The position numbers and the translations under genes were made by a program. A stretch of 64,000 nucleotides of DNA. Source: Imperialibacter roseus. Its GTDB lineage: Bacteria > Bacteroidota > Bacteroidia > Cytophagales > Cyclobacteriaceae. The notes below the pieces were generated by a model, which saw only the letters and a list, made by a program, of their open reading frames with translations, ran no database searches and had not been told where the DNA came from. Shown one piece after another: positions 17,847-27,033 of the stretch (position 1 is its first letter; every line of letters begins with the position of its first letter). The stretch spans positions 4,130,417-4,194,416 of the forward strand of contig NZ_CP136051.1 of assembly GCF_032999765.1 (NCBI RefSeq), written 5' to 3'.

Positions 17847-20516
17847 CTATTCCACCCTCAGGCTTTCAACAGGGTTGATGCGTGACGCACGCAAAGTATG
17901 ATAGACAATGACCAACGCAGCCACTAAAAGTGCGGTCATTCCACTAACAACGAAAAGCCCAACGCCAATTTCGGTGCGATAAGCAAAGTTTGCCAGCCAC
18001 TTGCTAATCAGCCAAAGGGTGAGCGGCACCGACAACACAATAGCGACTAGCAGCTGAGAAATAAAGCTTTTAGAAAGTAATGCAAAAATTGTAATTGGAG
18101 TAGCACCCATCACTTTCCGAATGCCAATTTCTTTGATGCGGCTGTTCACAACCAGTACCATAAGGCCAAGCAGGCCTAAAATTGCAATGACTATCGAGAG
18201 GATTGTTGCTACGGTAATCAGCTTGTTTAGCCTTGCTTCATTTTCATACTGCTGTTGTATTTTTTCATCAACGAAGCTGAAATCCAGAGCCTCATTTGGG
18301 AAAATTGCCTCCCACTCCTTACCAAGAATATCCTGCACCTCCGCCAGGTTCGATCCAGTGTAAGTAAACACGAGCTTGGGAACCGGCGAATCTTCCACAT
18401 TGAAGTCGGAGATTCCCTGCAAAATTGGCATAGCGTTTTCGGCTATCACGAGTGGCTCCACCTGGGAATGAAGGGAAGTGAAGTTGAAATTATCAGTCAC
18501 ACCAATGATCCGGTGTTCACCAAACTCTTTACCTGGCAGTTTGTCGCCAATCGGATTTTCGAGCCCAAAGTAGTCGGCCGCCGCTTGATTAATGATAATT
18601 GACTGGCGCTCATCGAGGCCATTTCCCTCTTCAAAATCCCTGCCCTCCTTGACTTTTATCCCAAATGACTTCAGGTAATTGGCGTCAACATTCAGGAAGG
18701 CAAAGCGTCTGAACACATTCTTGTCGTCGGTGTAAGCAAGCTGCGTCCATCCATTCGAGCCAAACATGTGGGTGGCCATGCCAATATCGGTAACATCGGG
18801 GTGTTTTTGCAATGCCGCCTTCAGCAGTTTGCCATTTTCCATGCCCGAAGCTATCACCTGAGTAAGGCGCTGCGCAGCCGGATCCGGCTGAAGCCTAACA
18901 GAAACAACAGATTTGTAAGTGAATCCCAGGTCTTTCTCTTGCATGAAGCTTACCTGCTTTCTCATGATCAGTGTGGTGCTGATGAGAAAAACAGTAACGA
19001 GAAATTGAAACACCAGCATGCCCTTTCGGGCCACGTGCCTTCCACCGCCCTGGCTTCCTCCCCTCAAAATGGATACGATGCGAAAACCCGACAGCACAAA
19101 GGCCGGGTAAATTCCGGCAGCGACACCTATGGCCAGCCCAACACCCAGGTAAGCGAGCAGATGCCACCACTTGAACGTGAAAAATATTTGGGTTCCCGTT
19201 AAGGCGTTAAATGTTGGAACAAGCAGGATTGTGAGAACCGTGCCGACAGTCATGGCAATTAACGCCAGTAAAAGGCTTTCGCTCAGGTATTGCACCACCA
19301 GCGTGCTTTGTCCGGCACCCAGCACTTTTCGCATGCCCACCTCACGGGCTCTGCGCAGAGACTGCCCAATTGAAAGCGTTGCATAGTTAATGCAAGCTAT
19401 AATGAGCACCAGCAAACCGATGGCACCAAGTATGTACACATATTGAGGGTTGCTTACCGGTGCATAGCCAGCCGGTACATCGGGATTGAGGTGGATGTCA
19501 GTGAGCGGCTGCAAGCCAATATTGTACTGGCCTCGTTCTACCTCTTCGCTGAGGTACCCCATCACCACATCCTGCATTTTTGCATCAACGCTTTCTACAC
19601 TGGCGCCCTCTTTCAACAAAACGTAGTTCTCAGGGATAATGCTGAACCAGGCGTTCATAGACCCTTGTCCATACAGTTGTCTATTATTTTCAGTGGAAAT
19701 TGCAATATCAAACTGGATGCTGGATTCATGCGGGATATCTGCCATGATAGCTGAGACAGTAAAATCTTCAATGCTCTCACCAATTTGAAGACTCATGGTC
19801 TTGCCCATTGCTTCCTCATCGCCAAAGTACTTCCTTGCATAGCTTTCAGAGACGATAATACTCCTGAGCCCGGGGAATGGAGCTTCTTTATTCCCTTTCA
19901 TTATTTCGAAATCAAATACTTGAAAAAAATTCGGGCTGAGCACGGCTATTCGTTCATCGAGACGACCTTCACCTCTGCCTACAAGGTGGTTTTCAATCAC
20001 CAACTGAGCCGCACTTTCGACTTCAGGAAAGTTTTGTTCAAATAAGTCTCTGAACCTAAGAGGAGTAATTGAGTTGAAAAAGATTTTACCCTCACCATAG
20101 TCTTCCTTGAGCCAGCTGCGATAAATTCTGTCTTTTTTGCTATGAAACTGGTCGAAGCTTAGCTCCTGCTTCACATAGAGCCCCATCAGCAGAAAGCAGG
20201 CAATGCCAATGGTCAGGCCTACCAGGTTGATAGCTGTGTTGACTTTGTCTCTGGCCAGCACCCTAAAAGCAATTTTGAAATTGTTGGCGGTCATCATAAA
20301 TATTGAGTTTTTGAGTCTTTTCGATTTTCCTATAGCCGAAATTCTGAGCGACCGAATCACGAGCCATACGTACGTCAAATCAGCGGCTCTCTTTCCGTTC
20401 TCAGTCCGGCGTTTTTGATAAACTTCATACAGGTCGCCCTGCAGGTCTTCCAGAAGGTCGGGGTGGCAATACCACTCCAGAAACCGATCGGCCCACCTCG
20501 GAGGATTGGAACTCAT
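17847..20516 (-). CDS. ABC permease with N-terminal prefix domain, PadR-linked
   Basis: 889 residues. Residues 1-70 (PPRWADRFLEWYCHPDLLEDLQGDLYE as the start, read in two parts) form a helical permease-prefix domain seen in permeases paired with PadR regulators. From about residue 75 it is a double FtsX/MacB-like permease with motifs REVGMRKVLG (about 390) and KEIGIRKVMG (about 792). Its start overlaps the padR stop by 4 nt (ATGA at 20513-20516), so the two are coupled and surely co-transcribed. As with the other three permeases there is no ATPase beside it. The transported substrate is unknown. Confidence 0.92.
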   Translation of the reverse strand: MSSNPPRWADRFLEWYCHPDLLEDLQGDLYEVYQKRRTENGKRAADLTYVWLVIRSLRISAIGKSKRLKNSIFMMTANNFKIAFRVLARDKVNTAINLVGLTIGIACFLLMGLYVKQELSFDQFHSKKDRIYRSWLKEDYGEGKIFFNSITPLRFRDLFEQNFPEVESAAQLVIENHLVGRGEGRLDERIAVLSPNFFQVFDFEIMKGNKEAPFPGLRSIIVSESYARKYFGDEEAMGKTMSLQIGESIEDFTVSAIMADIPHESSIQFDIAISTENNRQLYGQGSMNAWFSIIPENYVLLKEGASVESVDAKMQDVVMGYLSEEVERGQYNIGLQPLTDIHLNPDVPAGYAPVSNPQYVYILGAIGLLVLIIACINYATLSIGQSLRRAREVGMRKVLGAGQSTLVVQYLSESLLLALIAMTVGTVLTILLVPTFNALTGTQIFFTFKWWHLLAYLGVGLAIGVAAGIYPAFVLSGFRIVSILRGGSQGGGRHVARKGMLVFQFLVTVFLISTTLIMRKQVSFMQEKDLGFTYKSVVSVRLQPDPAAQRLTQVIASGMENGKLLKAALQKHPDVTDIGMATHMFGSNGWTQLAYTDDKNVFRRFAFLNVDANYLKSFGIKVKEGRDFEEGNGLDERQSIIINQAAADYFGLENPIGDKLPGKEFGEHRIIGVTDNFNFTSLHSQVEPLVIAENAMPILQGISDFNVEDSPVPKLVFTYTGSNLAEVQDILGKEWEAIFPNEALDFSFVDEKIQQQYENEARLNKLITVATILSIVIAILGLLGLMVLVVNSRIKEIGIRKVMGATPITIFALLSKSFISQLLVAIVLSVPLTLWLISKWLANFAYRTEIGVGLFVVSGMTALLVAALVIVYHTLRASRINPVESLRVE

Positions 20517-20839
20517 GAGCCCAGAATTGTTAGCAACTTTTTATAAAGGCCCATTCTTACCAGCATCGTTTCATCGATCACTTTGCGGCCGGCTACTGTT
20601 AGCGTAAAAAAGCGTTTTCTTCTTCCTCCCCTGTCGGCAGTGGCGCCGCCCATCGACGATGTGACAAATCCCTTGGCCTCCAACCGTCGGAGCACTGAGT
20701 GTATGGCAGTAACATCGGGCTTTCTACCAGCTTGCTCGGCAATTTCCTCAAGGATAGTTACAGCGTAGGCTTGCCCTGCCAATGAGCCCACGGTCAAAAG
20801 CACAAGCTCCTCAAGTTCGCCCAATGATTCTCTTTTCAT
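20513..20839 (-). CDS. PadR-family transcriptional regulator
   Basis: 108 residues, a winged-helix PadR-type repressor. The N-terminal GELEELVLLTVGSL and the recognition region VTAIHSVLRRLEAKGFVTS with the wing (GGRRKRFFTLT) match the family. The usual C-terminal dimerisation helix is short (residues about 85-108). It is the first gene of a two-gene unit with a permease. Two TTGTACAA palindromes in its promoter suggest that it represses itself and the permease. The ligand is unknown. Confidence 0.9.
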   Translation of the reverse strand: MKRESLGELEELVLLTVGSLAGQAYAVTILEEIAEQAGRKPDVTAIHSVLRRLEAKGFVTSSMGGATADRGGRRKRFFTLTVAGRKVIDETMLVRMGLYKKLLTILGS

Positions 20840-20857
20840 GACTGCACAATTTATTTA

Positions 20858-20901
20858 TTGTACAAAGATACAAATTAATAATTTAATTATTTTTTGTACA
20901 A
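20858..20901 (-). promoter_or_regulatory. padR promoter with candidate PadR operators
   Basis: The 8-bp palindrome TTGTACAA occurs twice, at 20858-20865 and 20894-20901, 36 bp apart. The first copy overlaps a minus-strand TATCTTTG (20863-20870), an exact TAnnTTTG -7 element, and also forms the dyad TTGTA-N6-TACAA (20858-20873). PadR proteins bind dyads of this general kind, so autorepression is likely. No clear TTG is at the usual -33 distance. Confidence 0.55.
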
Positions 20902-20950
20902 CAAATTAACGTTTGTTAACACCTGGCATGCGATGAAATCACCAAACGAG

Positions 20951-22126
20951 TCAGGAAATCACTGATGCCCCACCTTGTATTGAAATGTCGTAGAAGGAAG
21001 GTGCTGTATGGAATTGTTTGGTAAATGAGAGGTCTATGTGGCGTTTGAACTCCTCCTCAAACTCCTTTTTCACGATGTTGATGGTGCATCCACCAAATCC
21101 CCCTCCCATCATTCTGGCACCCAGTATCTCTTCGGGAAACCTGCCCGCTTCAGCGGCTAAAAAATCTAGTTCCCGGCAACTCACCTCGTAGTCGGACGAA
21201 AGCCCACGGTGCGTATCATTCATTTTTTTTCCGAACGCCCGCAAATCGCCCTTTTTTAAATCAAGGGCAGCAGCCTGCGTACGTTGTATTTCCCCCGTCA
21301 CAAACCTGCACCTGCGGAAGACATTCTCAGGAAGCTCGTCAGCCAGTTCTTCTACTTCAAACGAATTAAAGTCTCTAAGGGAGTTTGCCTCAGGTTTATG
21401 CTTTTTAAGAACCGTAACTCCCAACTCACACTCAAGTCGCCTCGTATTGTACTCAGAGCTGGCCAGAGAGTGCTTCACCCGTGTGTCGATAAGTAAAAGG
21501 CTGTGATCCTCAAGCTGCAGCGGATAATAGTCGAAGGTTAAGTCCCGGCAGTCGAGCAACATGGCATGGTCTTTCTTTCCCATTTTGCTGGCGAACATGT
21601 CCATGATGCCACATTTAACCCCGACATATTCGTGTTCAGCCTTTTGAGCTATCTGAATAATGTCCCAGGGCTCAACAGACAGCCCAAACAATTGCGTCAG
21701 GGCCGTTCCAAAACCAACCTCAAGGGCCGCTGATGAAGACAGGCCAGCTCCATTCGGAATGTCGCCGCCAAACACGCAGTTAACCGCCGGCACATCGAAA
21801 CCTCGCTGCTGCAACCCAGCCACCACGCCGCTAAAAAAGTTAGTCCACGCCGGATTGGACTTTGGCACCAGCTTCTTGTGGTTCACCAGCGCTCCCTTGT
21901 TAATATTCAAAGCGAAAAGGGAAGTTTCGGGCCGGGTTGAAGGCGACATAGCAAAAATAATCTCCCTGTTGATTGCAGCAGGAAACACAAAGCCATTATT
22001 GTAGTCGGTGTGCTCGCCGATCAGGTTGATCCGGCCAGGTGCCCGTACAAGAATGGCTGGACTTGAGCCGTAAAGCTCTGTGAATGTTCTTGATATTAAT
22101 GCTTTGTAATCAAGTTCCTCAAACAT
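20951..22126 (-). CDS. galK: Galactokinase
   Basis: 391 residues, a full-length GHMP kinase. It phosphorylates galactose at C1 in the Leloir pathway. The galactokinase signature GRINLIGEHTDYNNGF (31-46) contains the sugar-binding Glu/His/Asp. The ATP-binding loop is PNGAGLSSSAALE and the C-terminal motif is GARMMGGGFGG. No other Leloir gene is nearby: it stands between padR and the divergent DEAD-box gene. Confidence 0.96.
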   Translation of the reverse strand: MFEELDYKALISRTFTELYGSSPAILVRAPGRINLIGEHTDYNNGFVFPAAINREIIFAMSPSTRPETSLFALNINKGALVNHKKLVPKSNPAWTNFFSGVVAGLQQRGFDVPAVNCVFGGDIPNGAGLSSSAALEVGFGTALTQLFGLSVEPWDIIQIAQKAEHEYVGVKCGIMDMFASKMGKKDHAMLLDCRDLTFDYYPLQLEDHSLLLIDTRVKHSLASSEYNTRRLECELGVTVLKKHKPEANSLRDFNSFEVEELADELPENVFRRCRFVTGEIQRTQAAALDLKKGDLRAFGKKMNDTHRGLSSDYEVSCRELDFLAAEAGRFPEEILGARMMGGGFGGCTINIVKKEFEEEFKRHIDLSFTKQFHTAPSFYDISIQGGASVIS

Positions 22127-22317
22127 TACCGTCGTTTAGATTTAATCAACCGGAACCAACATTGCCCCGATAGTGCTTCTTCTTTAAAAGTGTTCAAATA
22201 TACAAGCAGTTTATTATTTCGAATACACGACAGTTGAAATTGAAGTTTTGGAGAATACCATTGCCCCCATTATTTATTAATAACGAGCGCCCAGGAGCTA
22301 TTGTCAACTATTTTACG

Positions 22318-22325
22318 TACCTTTG
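22318..22325 (+). promoter_or_regulatory. Candidate -7 element of the DEAD-box gene, with a long leader
   Basis: TACCTTTG matches the TAnnTTTG element exactly. A TTG lies at 22301-22303, but the 14-nt spacing is short. If used, the transcript would carry a leader of about 150 nt before the start at 22484. The 22127-22483 region is otherwise without recognisable features and also holds the galK control region. Confidence 0.4.
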
Positions 22326-22483
22326 CGCCAGGTTCTCAGTTGACAGGCCAATTATTTCACATACTCAGCCTGCCGCACGCTTCAAGTCGATGTCTGCCAT
22401 TCAACCAAGGATCTTTTAAGGACAGACTGCTGATTGTGACCCTTCCCGGCTCGTTATCAGCCATATTTAAACAAAAAACATTA

Positions 22484-23803
22484 ATGACATTTGAAAATCT
22501 AGGGCTTGTTGAGCCCATTCAGAAAGCCCTGAAGGCTGAAGGCTATGTTACGCCTACGCCTATTCAGGCCCAAGCCATCCCACATCTTCTTGAAGGCAGA
22601 GACTTACTGGGCTGCGCACAAACAGGCACAGGAAAAACCGCTGCCTTTGCTATTCCTATTTTACAGAACATTTACACTGCGAGAACCGAACAAAGAGGTA
22701 TCAAAGCGCTTATTCTTACTCCAACGAGGGAATTGGCGATACAGATTGACGAAAGCTTTGCCGCCTATGGCAAGTATACCAGAATCAGCCATACAGTAAT
22801 ATTTGGTGGCGTGTCGCAAAATGCACAAACCAATGCCCTCCGCAGGGGTGTCGACGTTCTTATTGCTACTCCGGGTCGTTTACTTGACCTGATGAACCAG
22901 GGTTTTGTTCGCCTCGACAGCATCCAGTTTTTCGTATTGGACGAAGCGGACCGCATGCTCGACATGGGATTTGTGCACGACGTAAAGAAAGTGATCGCCA
23001 AAATCCCTGCTAAAAGACAAACGCTTTTCTTCTCGGCCACTATGCCGCCCGAAATTGTAAAGCTGTCAGACAGCCTTCTTACAAATCCGGTAAAAGTAGA
23101 GGTTACGCCTGTGTCTTCAACAGCCGAAAAAATAGAGCAGTCGCTCTTCTATGTAGAAAAAAGAGATAAGAAGCACTTGCTGAACCATATCCTGGAAAAT
23201 AAGAGCATTGAAACAGCGCTGGTTTTCACTAGAACAAAACACGGTGCCGACAGGGTAGTGAAAGACCTTAACAAAGAAGGAATTACTGCCGAAGCCATCC
23301 ACGGCAACAAGTCGCAGAACGCACGTCAGCGTGCCCTCACCAACTTCAAAACCCGTAAAACAAGGGTGTTGGTGGCTACCGACATTGCCGCCAGAGGTAT
23401 CGATATCGATGAGCTGACCCACGTATTCAACTACGAGCTACCTAATATTCCAGAGACCTACGTGCACAGAATCGGAAGAACAGGACGTGCAGGAGCAGAC
23501 GGAAAAGCAATTTCCTTTTGCGAGAGAGAAGAAAGGCCTTATTTGAAGGACATCCAAAAGCTGATAGGAAAGACCATTCCGGTAATTGACGAGCACCCAT
23601 TTGTGAATGCAACGCCTGTACCTACGTCCAGCGAAGTCTATTCGTCAAGACCCAAGTCTGGTTCCAGCGGCAACTCGGCGTCGTTCAAAAAGAAGTGGAA
23701 CAACAACGGAAGGCCAAACAATAACGGAAACAGGTCTTCGGACAGGCCGCAGCGGGATTCTTCTCAATCAACTGCGATGCCTTCACGGTTTTCGAGGTAT
23801 TAA
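22484..23803 (+). CDS. DEAD-box RNA helicase, RhlE-like
   Basis: 439 residues. An ATP-dependent RNA helicase acting in ribosome assembly or RNA turnover. Motifs in order: Q motif TPTPIQ (23-28), Walker A AQTGTGKT (45-52), PTREL, GG and TPGR, DEAD (153-156), SAT (184-186), then domain 2 with [19 protein letters not shown] and [10 protein letters not shown]. The last 70 residues are a low-complexity tail rich in Ser, Asn, Gly, Arg and Lys, probably for RNA binding. The Met at 22484 is chosen because the family N-terminus MTFENLGL begins there; the frame is open to 22301 without homology-like sequence. A perfect terminator follows. Confidence 0.93.
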   Translation: MTFENLGLVEPIQKALKAEGYVTPTPIQAQAIPHLLEGRDLLGCAQTGTGKTAAFAIPILQNIYTARTEQRGIKALILTPTRELAIQIDESFAAYGKYTRISHTVIFGGVSQNAQTNALRRGVDVLIATPGRLLDLMNQGFVRLDSIQFFVLDEADRMLDMGFVHDVKKVIAKIPAKRQTLFFSATMPPEIVKLSDSLLTNPVKVEVTPVSSTAEKIEQSLFYVEKRDKKHLLNHILENKSIETALVFTRTKHGADRVVKDLNKEGITAEAIHGNKSQNARQRALTNFKTRKTRVLVATDIAARGIDIDELTHVFNYELPNIPETYVHRIGRTGRAGADGKAISFCEREERPYLKDIQKLIGKTIPVIDEHPFVNATPVPTSSEVYSSRPKSGSSGNSASFKKKWNNNGRPNNNGNRSSDRPQRDSSQSTAMPSRFSRY

Positions 23804-23823
23804 GAATTGATAGAATGTATGTT

Positions 23824-23847
23824 AAAAAAGGGCTTCGGCCCTTTTTT
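23824..23847 (+). terminator. Rho-independent terminator, UUCG tetraloop
   Basis: A perfect 10-bp stem (23824-23833 with 23838-23847) closes a TTCG loop and ends in six T, 20 bp after the helicase stop. The A-run on the other side makes it work in both directions. Confidence 0.93.
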
Positions 23848-23951
23848 CATGTCTATACTTATCGGGAATGGAGTCAATCAAACGGATCAAGCGGAAAATC
23901 TGCGGAGTAAGACTCTGAAATAACGTTGTACCAATTGGCGAACGATAGACA

Positions 23952-24020
23952 ATAAAGAAGCAAAACTGGTTCAATGCGTCTCGCCCGGCCGGGTTAGGCT
24001 TGGACCTTTTGCTTCTTTAT
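23952..24020. repeat. 69-bp foldback element with 14-bp perfect ends
   Basis: 23952-23965 (ATAAAGAAGCAAAA) is exactly complementary to 24007-24020. Inside, a second partly paired segment (23968-23974 with 24000-24006, one mismatch) and the palindrome CCCGGCCGGG sit at the tip, so the whole piece can fold into one long hairpin. It lies in the 390-bp gap between the convergent helicase and secreted-protein genes, each of which already has its own terminator. Nature unknown: a transposon remnant or a structured RNA are both possible. Confidence 0.6.
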
Positions 24021-24104
24021 GTAATGAGAAGATACTCTTGAAAAAAACCAATCCCCAGAAATATTGTTTGATCCAATCAAACCGTTGTAAGTGAAAGAAA
24101 GCAC

Positions 24105-24138
24105 AAAAAAACTAGCCGCCCTTTGAAAGAGCGGCTAG
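24105..24138 (-). terminator. Rho-independent terminator
   Basis: An 8-bp stem CTAGCCGC (24112-24119) with its complement at 24131-24138, followed on the minus strand by seven T (24105-24111). It serves the secreted-protein gene ending at 24197. Confidence 0.8.
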
Positions 24139-24196
24139 CCAGATTGATAAGCGGATTAATGAATGTATTCAGTATAATTTACAGTCTGCTTTGTGC

Positions 24197-24799
24197 TTAA
24201 AAATCGAATTTTTGGTCTTTAACTACAGTGTTATTGTAAGATACAGTGAAACGAACACCCGCTCCTTTGATTTGGCTTAGGTCATAGACTCTGGTGAAGA
24301 AATCAGCTGACTTCACTTCCTCAGTGAACAAAAGTTCATCCTGACCACCGTAGATAGCTACTGAAAGTGGTGAGCTTACAGATGCACTTGATCTAAGCAC
24401 CATTTTCTTTGTGTTCGCATTTGAGCTAAGCGCCACTTGCTCAACCAGTTTATCAACTTCAGAAACGTGATGAACAGTCTGGGCTACCTTTTCTCCTTTT
24501 GAAACTACTTCAAAAGTGTAATATCCTGACGGAACGTTTGAAAGATCGAAGTTTTGTGCGAAACCTTCGACTACTCTAACAGATCCTTTGTGAACAGAGA
24601 CGCCTTTTTCATCCAAAACGTTAACCGTTACATTCTGCTTGCCTTCACTCTTATATATAAGTTTGTAAGAGTCGTTCTTATTGAAAGAAACCACCTTCAC
24701 AGCAGATGAAGCCTTAAGTGAGTCTCCTCCGGCAAATGCAACACTAGAAGTACCCATAGCTACTAGGAGTACAGCAATAAAGTTCTTTGTCTTTTTCAT
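24197..24799 (-). CDS. Secreted protein with two Ig-like repeats, function unknown
   Basis: 200 residues with a signal peptide (1-23, ending SVAFA). Two repeats of about 70 residues are visible. The first (about 45-110) has the DLSNVPSGYYTFEV segment, and the second (about 130-200) has DLSQIKGAGVRFTV followed by KDQKF. This pattern resembles the beta-sandwich of type IX secretion sorting domains, but here it makes up the whole protein, so I do not call it a sorting signal. It has its own terminator and a 400-bp AT-rich upstream region. No catalytic residues are apparent. Confidence 0.75.
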   Translation of the reverse strand: MKKTKNFIAVLLVAMGTSSVAFAGGDSLKASSAVKVVSFNKNDSYKLIYKSEGKQNVTVNVLDEKGVSVHKGSVRVVEGFAQNFDLSNVPSGYYTFEVVSKGEKVAQTVHHVSEVDKLVEQVALSSNANTKKMVLRSSASVSSPLSVAIYGGQDELLFTEEVKSADFFTRVYDLSQIKGAGVRFTVSYNNTVVKDQKFDF

Positions 24800-25197
24800 A
24801 ACTTTTCGTTTTTGAGCTTATCAATTATATATCAAAAGACGTAATAATTATGATTTTGTTCAAATAACAGGCATTAATTTTAAATGAATATATAGTTAAT
24901 ATATAAAAATTTACGAATTCATTAAAATATCACTTTTTCGTAACCGTTTGCGCTGGCAGTTACACCAATGCAAACGTCTGATTTTTATAATTTTTACATA
25001 AAATATTTTTCTCCATGTTGTTTATTCTGATTTATTTCAAATAATAGCCTAACAACAGAATATTATTCTGAATTAAACGCTTCGAAACTGATTGCATAAA
25101 TCCCGGAATCGCTTGCGGTGGGAATTTCGTTCTGACAAGGCGAAACCAAAAGATCGGAACAAAAGAAATGGAGGAACGAATTGACAGGACAGATTAC
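24800..25197. other. AT-rich intergenic region
   Basis: About 400 bp with strong A/T bias, presumably holding the control region of the secreted-protein gene on the minus strand. An imperfect TTTG / TCTTTTG pair lies near 24836-24866. No ORF, RNA gene or clear repeat is visible. Confidence 0.4.
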
Positions 25198-26073
25198 CTA
25201 TCTATAGTCCTCACTTTTCTCCTTTGGGTGAGTAAAAATCGTAGATGGCTCAATTTTGAAAGCTAAATCTTTGCCTGTTATCGGGTGTTTTATGTAAAGC
25301 TGGGTGGCCATTAATCGAATCTGCCTTTTGAAAGCATTACTCGCCCCATATTTGTAGTCGCCTACTATAGGGCAGCCAATATGACCGAGGTGTACCCGTA
25401 TTTGGTTTTTCTTGCCAGTAGCCAACTCTACTTCTACCATGTGGTATCTGCCTATCCTCTCCTTATAAGTATAATAGGTAACCGCTTCCTTGGTATTGGG
25501 TCCGGGTGTGGTGGCCACAAACATCTTCAAGCCTCTTTCCTCAAGCAACGTGCTAATGGTGCCTTTTTTGGGGTTGGGCTCCTTTTCGGTAATGGCTATG
25601 TACTTTTTAGAAAACTGATGCCAGTTAGCTTTCAATTTTTCCTGTATCTCTTCGCTTTTTGCAAAAACAACCAGGCCGCTTACTTCTTTATCGAGCCTGT
25701 GCACAGGAAAGGCGCTCTGCGCACCTTTGGTAGCATCCTTTACATAGTCGTCTACCAGCTTGTGCATAGTAGGCCGCCGTGTGATGCCTTCGCCAGCTGT
25801 GATGAGGCCCACTGGCTTGTCGCAAACAATAATATACTGATCCTGCCAAATAACACGAAACGGTGCCTTCACATTAAGAGAGGGCTTCTCCTGCTTTTCA
25901 ATATTAACGAGCTGGCCGGTCTTGACAGGCGTGTCAGCCATTCGAACCTGCTCCCCGTCGAGCGTCACATTGGCAAACTTGAGCATTTTGCGCAGCTTGG
26001 TTGTGGAAGTGCCTGCGTAGGCGTCGCCCAATATCTCCAGGATGGTGCCGTCTCTTTTCGCTAAATGCTTCAT
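25198..26073 (-). CDS. RluA-family pseudouridine synthase
   Basis: 291 residues. It converts uridine to pseudouridine in rRNA or tRNA. An S4-like RNA-binding domain (about 20-60) precedes the catalytic domain. The core is FPVHRLDKEVSG with catalytic Asp128, followed by the KKYIAI strand and the LATGKKNQIRVHLGHIGCPIVGD motif typical of RluA. It begins 2 bp after the methyltransferase gene at 26076, so the two form an RNA-modification operon. The target base is not predictable from sequence. Confidence 0.92.
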   Translation of the reverse strand: MKHLAKRDGTILEILGDAYAGTSTTKLRKMLKFANVTLDGEQVRMADTPVKTGQLVNIEKQEKPSLNVKAPFRVIWQDQYIIVCDKPVGLITAGEGITRRPTMHKLVDDYVKDATKGAQSAFPVHRLDKEVSGLVVFAKSEEIQEKLKANWHQFSKKYIAITEKEPNPKKGTISTLLEERGLKMFVATTPGPNTKEAVTYYTYKERIGRYHMVEVELATGKKNQIRVHLGHIGCPIVGDYKYGASNAFKRQIRLMATQLYIKHPITGKDLAFKIEPSTIFTHPKEKSEDYR

Positions 26074-26075
26074 AA

Positions 26076-26972
26076 TTATCGTGTAAATCTTAAAAACGTT
26101 CCCAGAGGCAGCCTTTGCCCTGACGTAGACGGCAGGTAGAACTCTCCGAACTGCATATTGTCAGGCTGAAAGAATGATTCAACCAGGTTGGCCGAAACCA
26201 ATGCCGAAAGCCCCATGCTATACATATTAAGGACAAGAAACGCTTGTCGGGGTGCCAGCAGTTGACTACACAGCTCCATCAGCTCTGTCAAACTCTCTTC
26301 AATCACCCATTTCTCACCATCGGGGCCCCTGCCATAGGCGGGTGGGTCGAGTATAATGCCATTGTATTGCTTGCCCCGCTTCACTTCCCTTTTCACAAAC
26401 TTCAGGGCGTCTTCTACTACCCACCTGATATCCTTCAAACCACTGGCTTGCTGGTTATCATTGGACCACGTGATCATGTTCTTTACAGCATCCACGTGTG
26501 TTACTTCGCTGCCAGCAGCCCTGGCCGCCAAAGAGGAGCCGCCGGTGTAGGCAAACAGGTTCAGCACCTTTCCCGGCTCAGGCCAGGCCTTCACCGTGTC
26601 ATAAATAAAGTCCCAGTTCTCGGCCTGCTCGGGAAAAACGCCCACATGCCCGAAAGACGTGAATTGCAGCGACATGGTGAGCTGCATGTCTTTGTACCGG
26701 TACTTTAAAGGCCAACGATGATTGAGTTTCTGTGAATAAGTCCAGCCTTCATCTTCTCTGCTGCTCTTCCTCGCCTTCGCTGAGTCACGCACAAATACCG
26801 CAGATGCCTGCTTTTTCCATTCGTCGTCCGACAGTTTCTTTTTCCAAATAGCCTGAGGCTCGGGCCGGATGAGCGTATACTTTCCAAACCGCTCCAGCTT
26901 CTGAAAGTCGCCAGAATCGATCAGTTCATAGTCTTGCCAATGTCGGGGAAAAAGAAGCTGCATAGGTAGCAT
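26076..26972 (-). CDS. SAM-dependent RNA methyltransferase, RlmI-like
   Basis: 298 residues, a class I (Rossmann) methyltransferase of the COG1092 type. Motif I is VLNLFAYTGGSS (about 136-147), the motif-II acid is in THVDAVKN (about 158-165), and motif IV is DPPAYGRG (209-216). The beta strand SLQFTSFGHVGVFPEQ precedes motif I as in RlmI/RlmK relatives, but the N-terminal PUA domain of RlmI is absent. The start at 26972 lies 15 nt after a perfect -7 element; a Met three codons later (26963) is the alternative. Translated just ahead of the pseudouridine synthase, so both probably modify rRNA. Confidence 0.88.
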   Translation of the reverse strand: MLPMQLLFPRHWQDYELIDSGDFQKLERFGKYTLIRPEPQAIWKKKLSDDEWKKQASAVFVRDSAKARKSSREDEGWTYSQKLNHRWPLKYRYKDMQLTMSLQFTSFGHVGVFPEQAENWDFIYDTVKAWPEPGKVLNLFAYTGGSSLAARAAGSEVTHVDAVKNMITWSNDNQQASGLKDIRWVVEDALKFVKREVKRGKQYNGIILDPPAYGRGPDGEKWVIEESLTELMELCSQLLAPRQAFLVLNMYSMGLSALVSANLVESFFQPDNMQFGEFYLPSTSGQRLPLGTFLRFTR

Positions 26973-26986
26973 CGGGAAGTAAGGTG

Positions 26987-26994
26987 CAAAAGTA
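26987..26994 (-). promoter_or_regulatory. -7 promoter element of the methyltransferase-pseudouridine synthase operon
   Basis: TACTTTTG on the minus strand, an exact TAnnTTTG, 14 nt upstream of the start codon at 26972. A TTG at the -33 distance is not evident. The mobile element at 27034 ends about 40 bp upstream. Confidence 0.5.
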
Positions 26995-27033
26995 ACGGAA
27001 TTGTTGGAATTGGACGCCTTCTCGTTTCACATT

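Noticed and set aside
22301-22483. Open frame upstream of the helicase adding 61 residues
   Set aside because: No helicase-like sequence, it contains the candidate promoter, and the family N-terminus starts at 22484.
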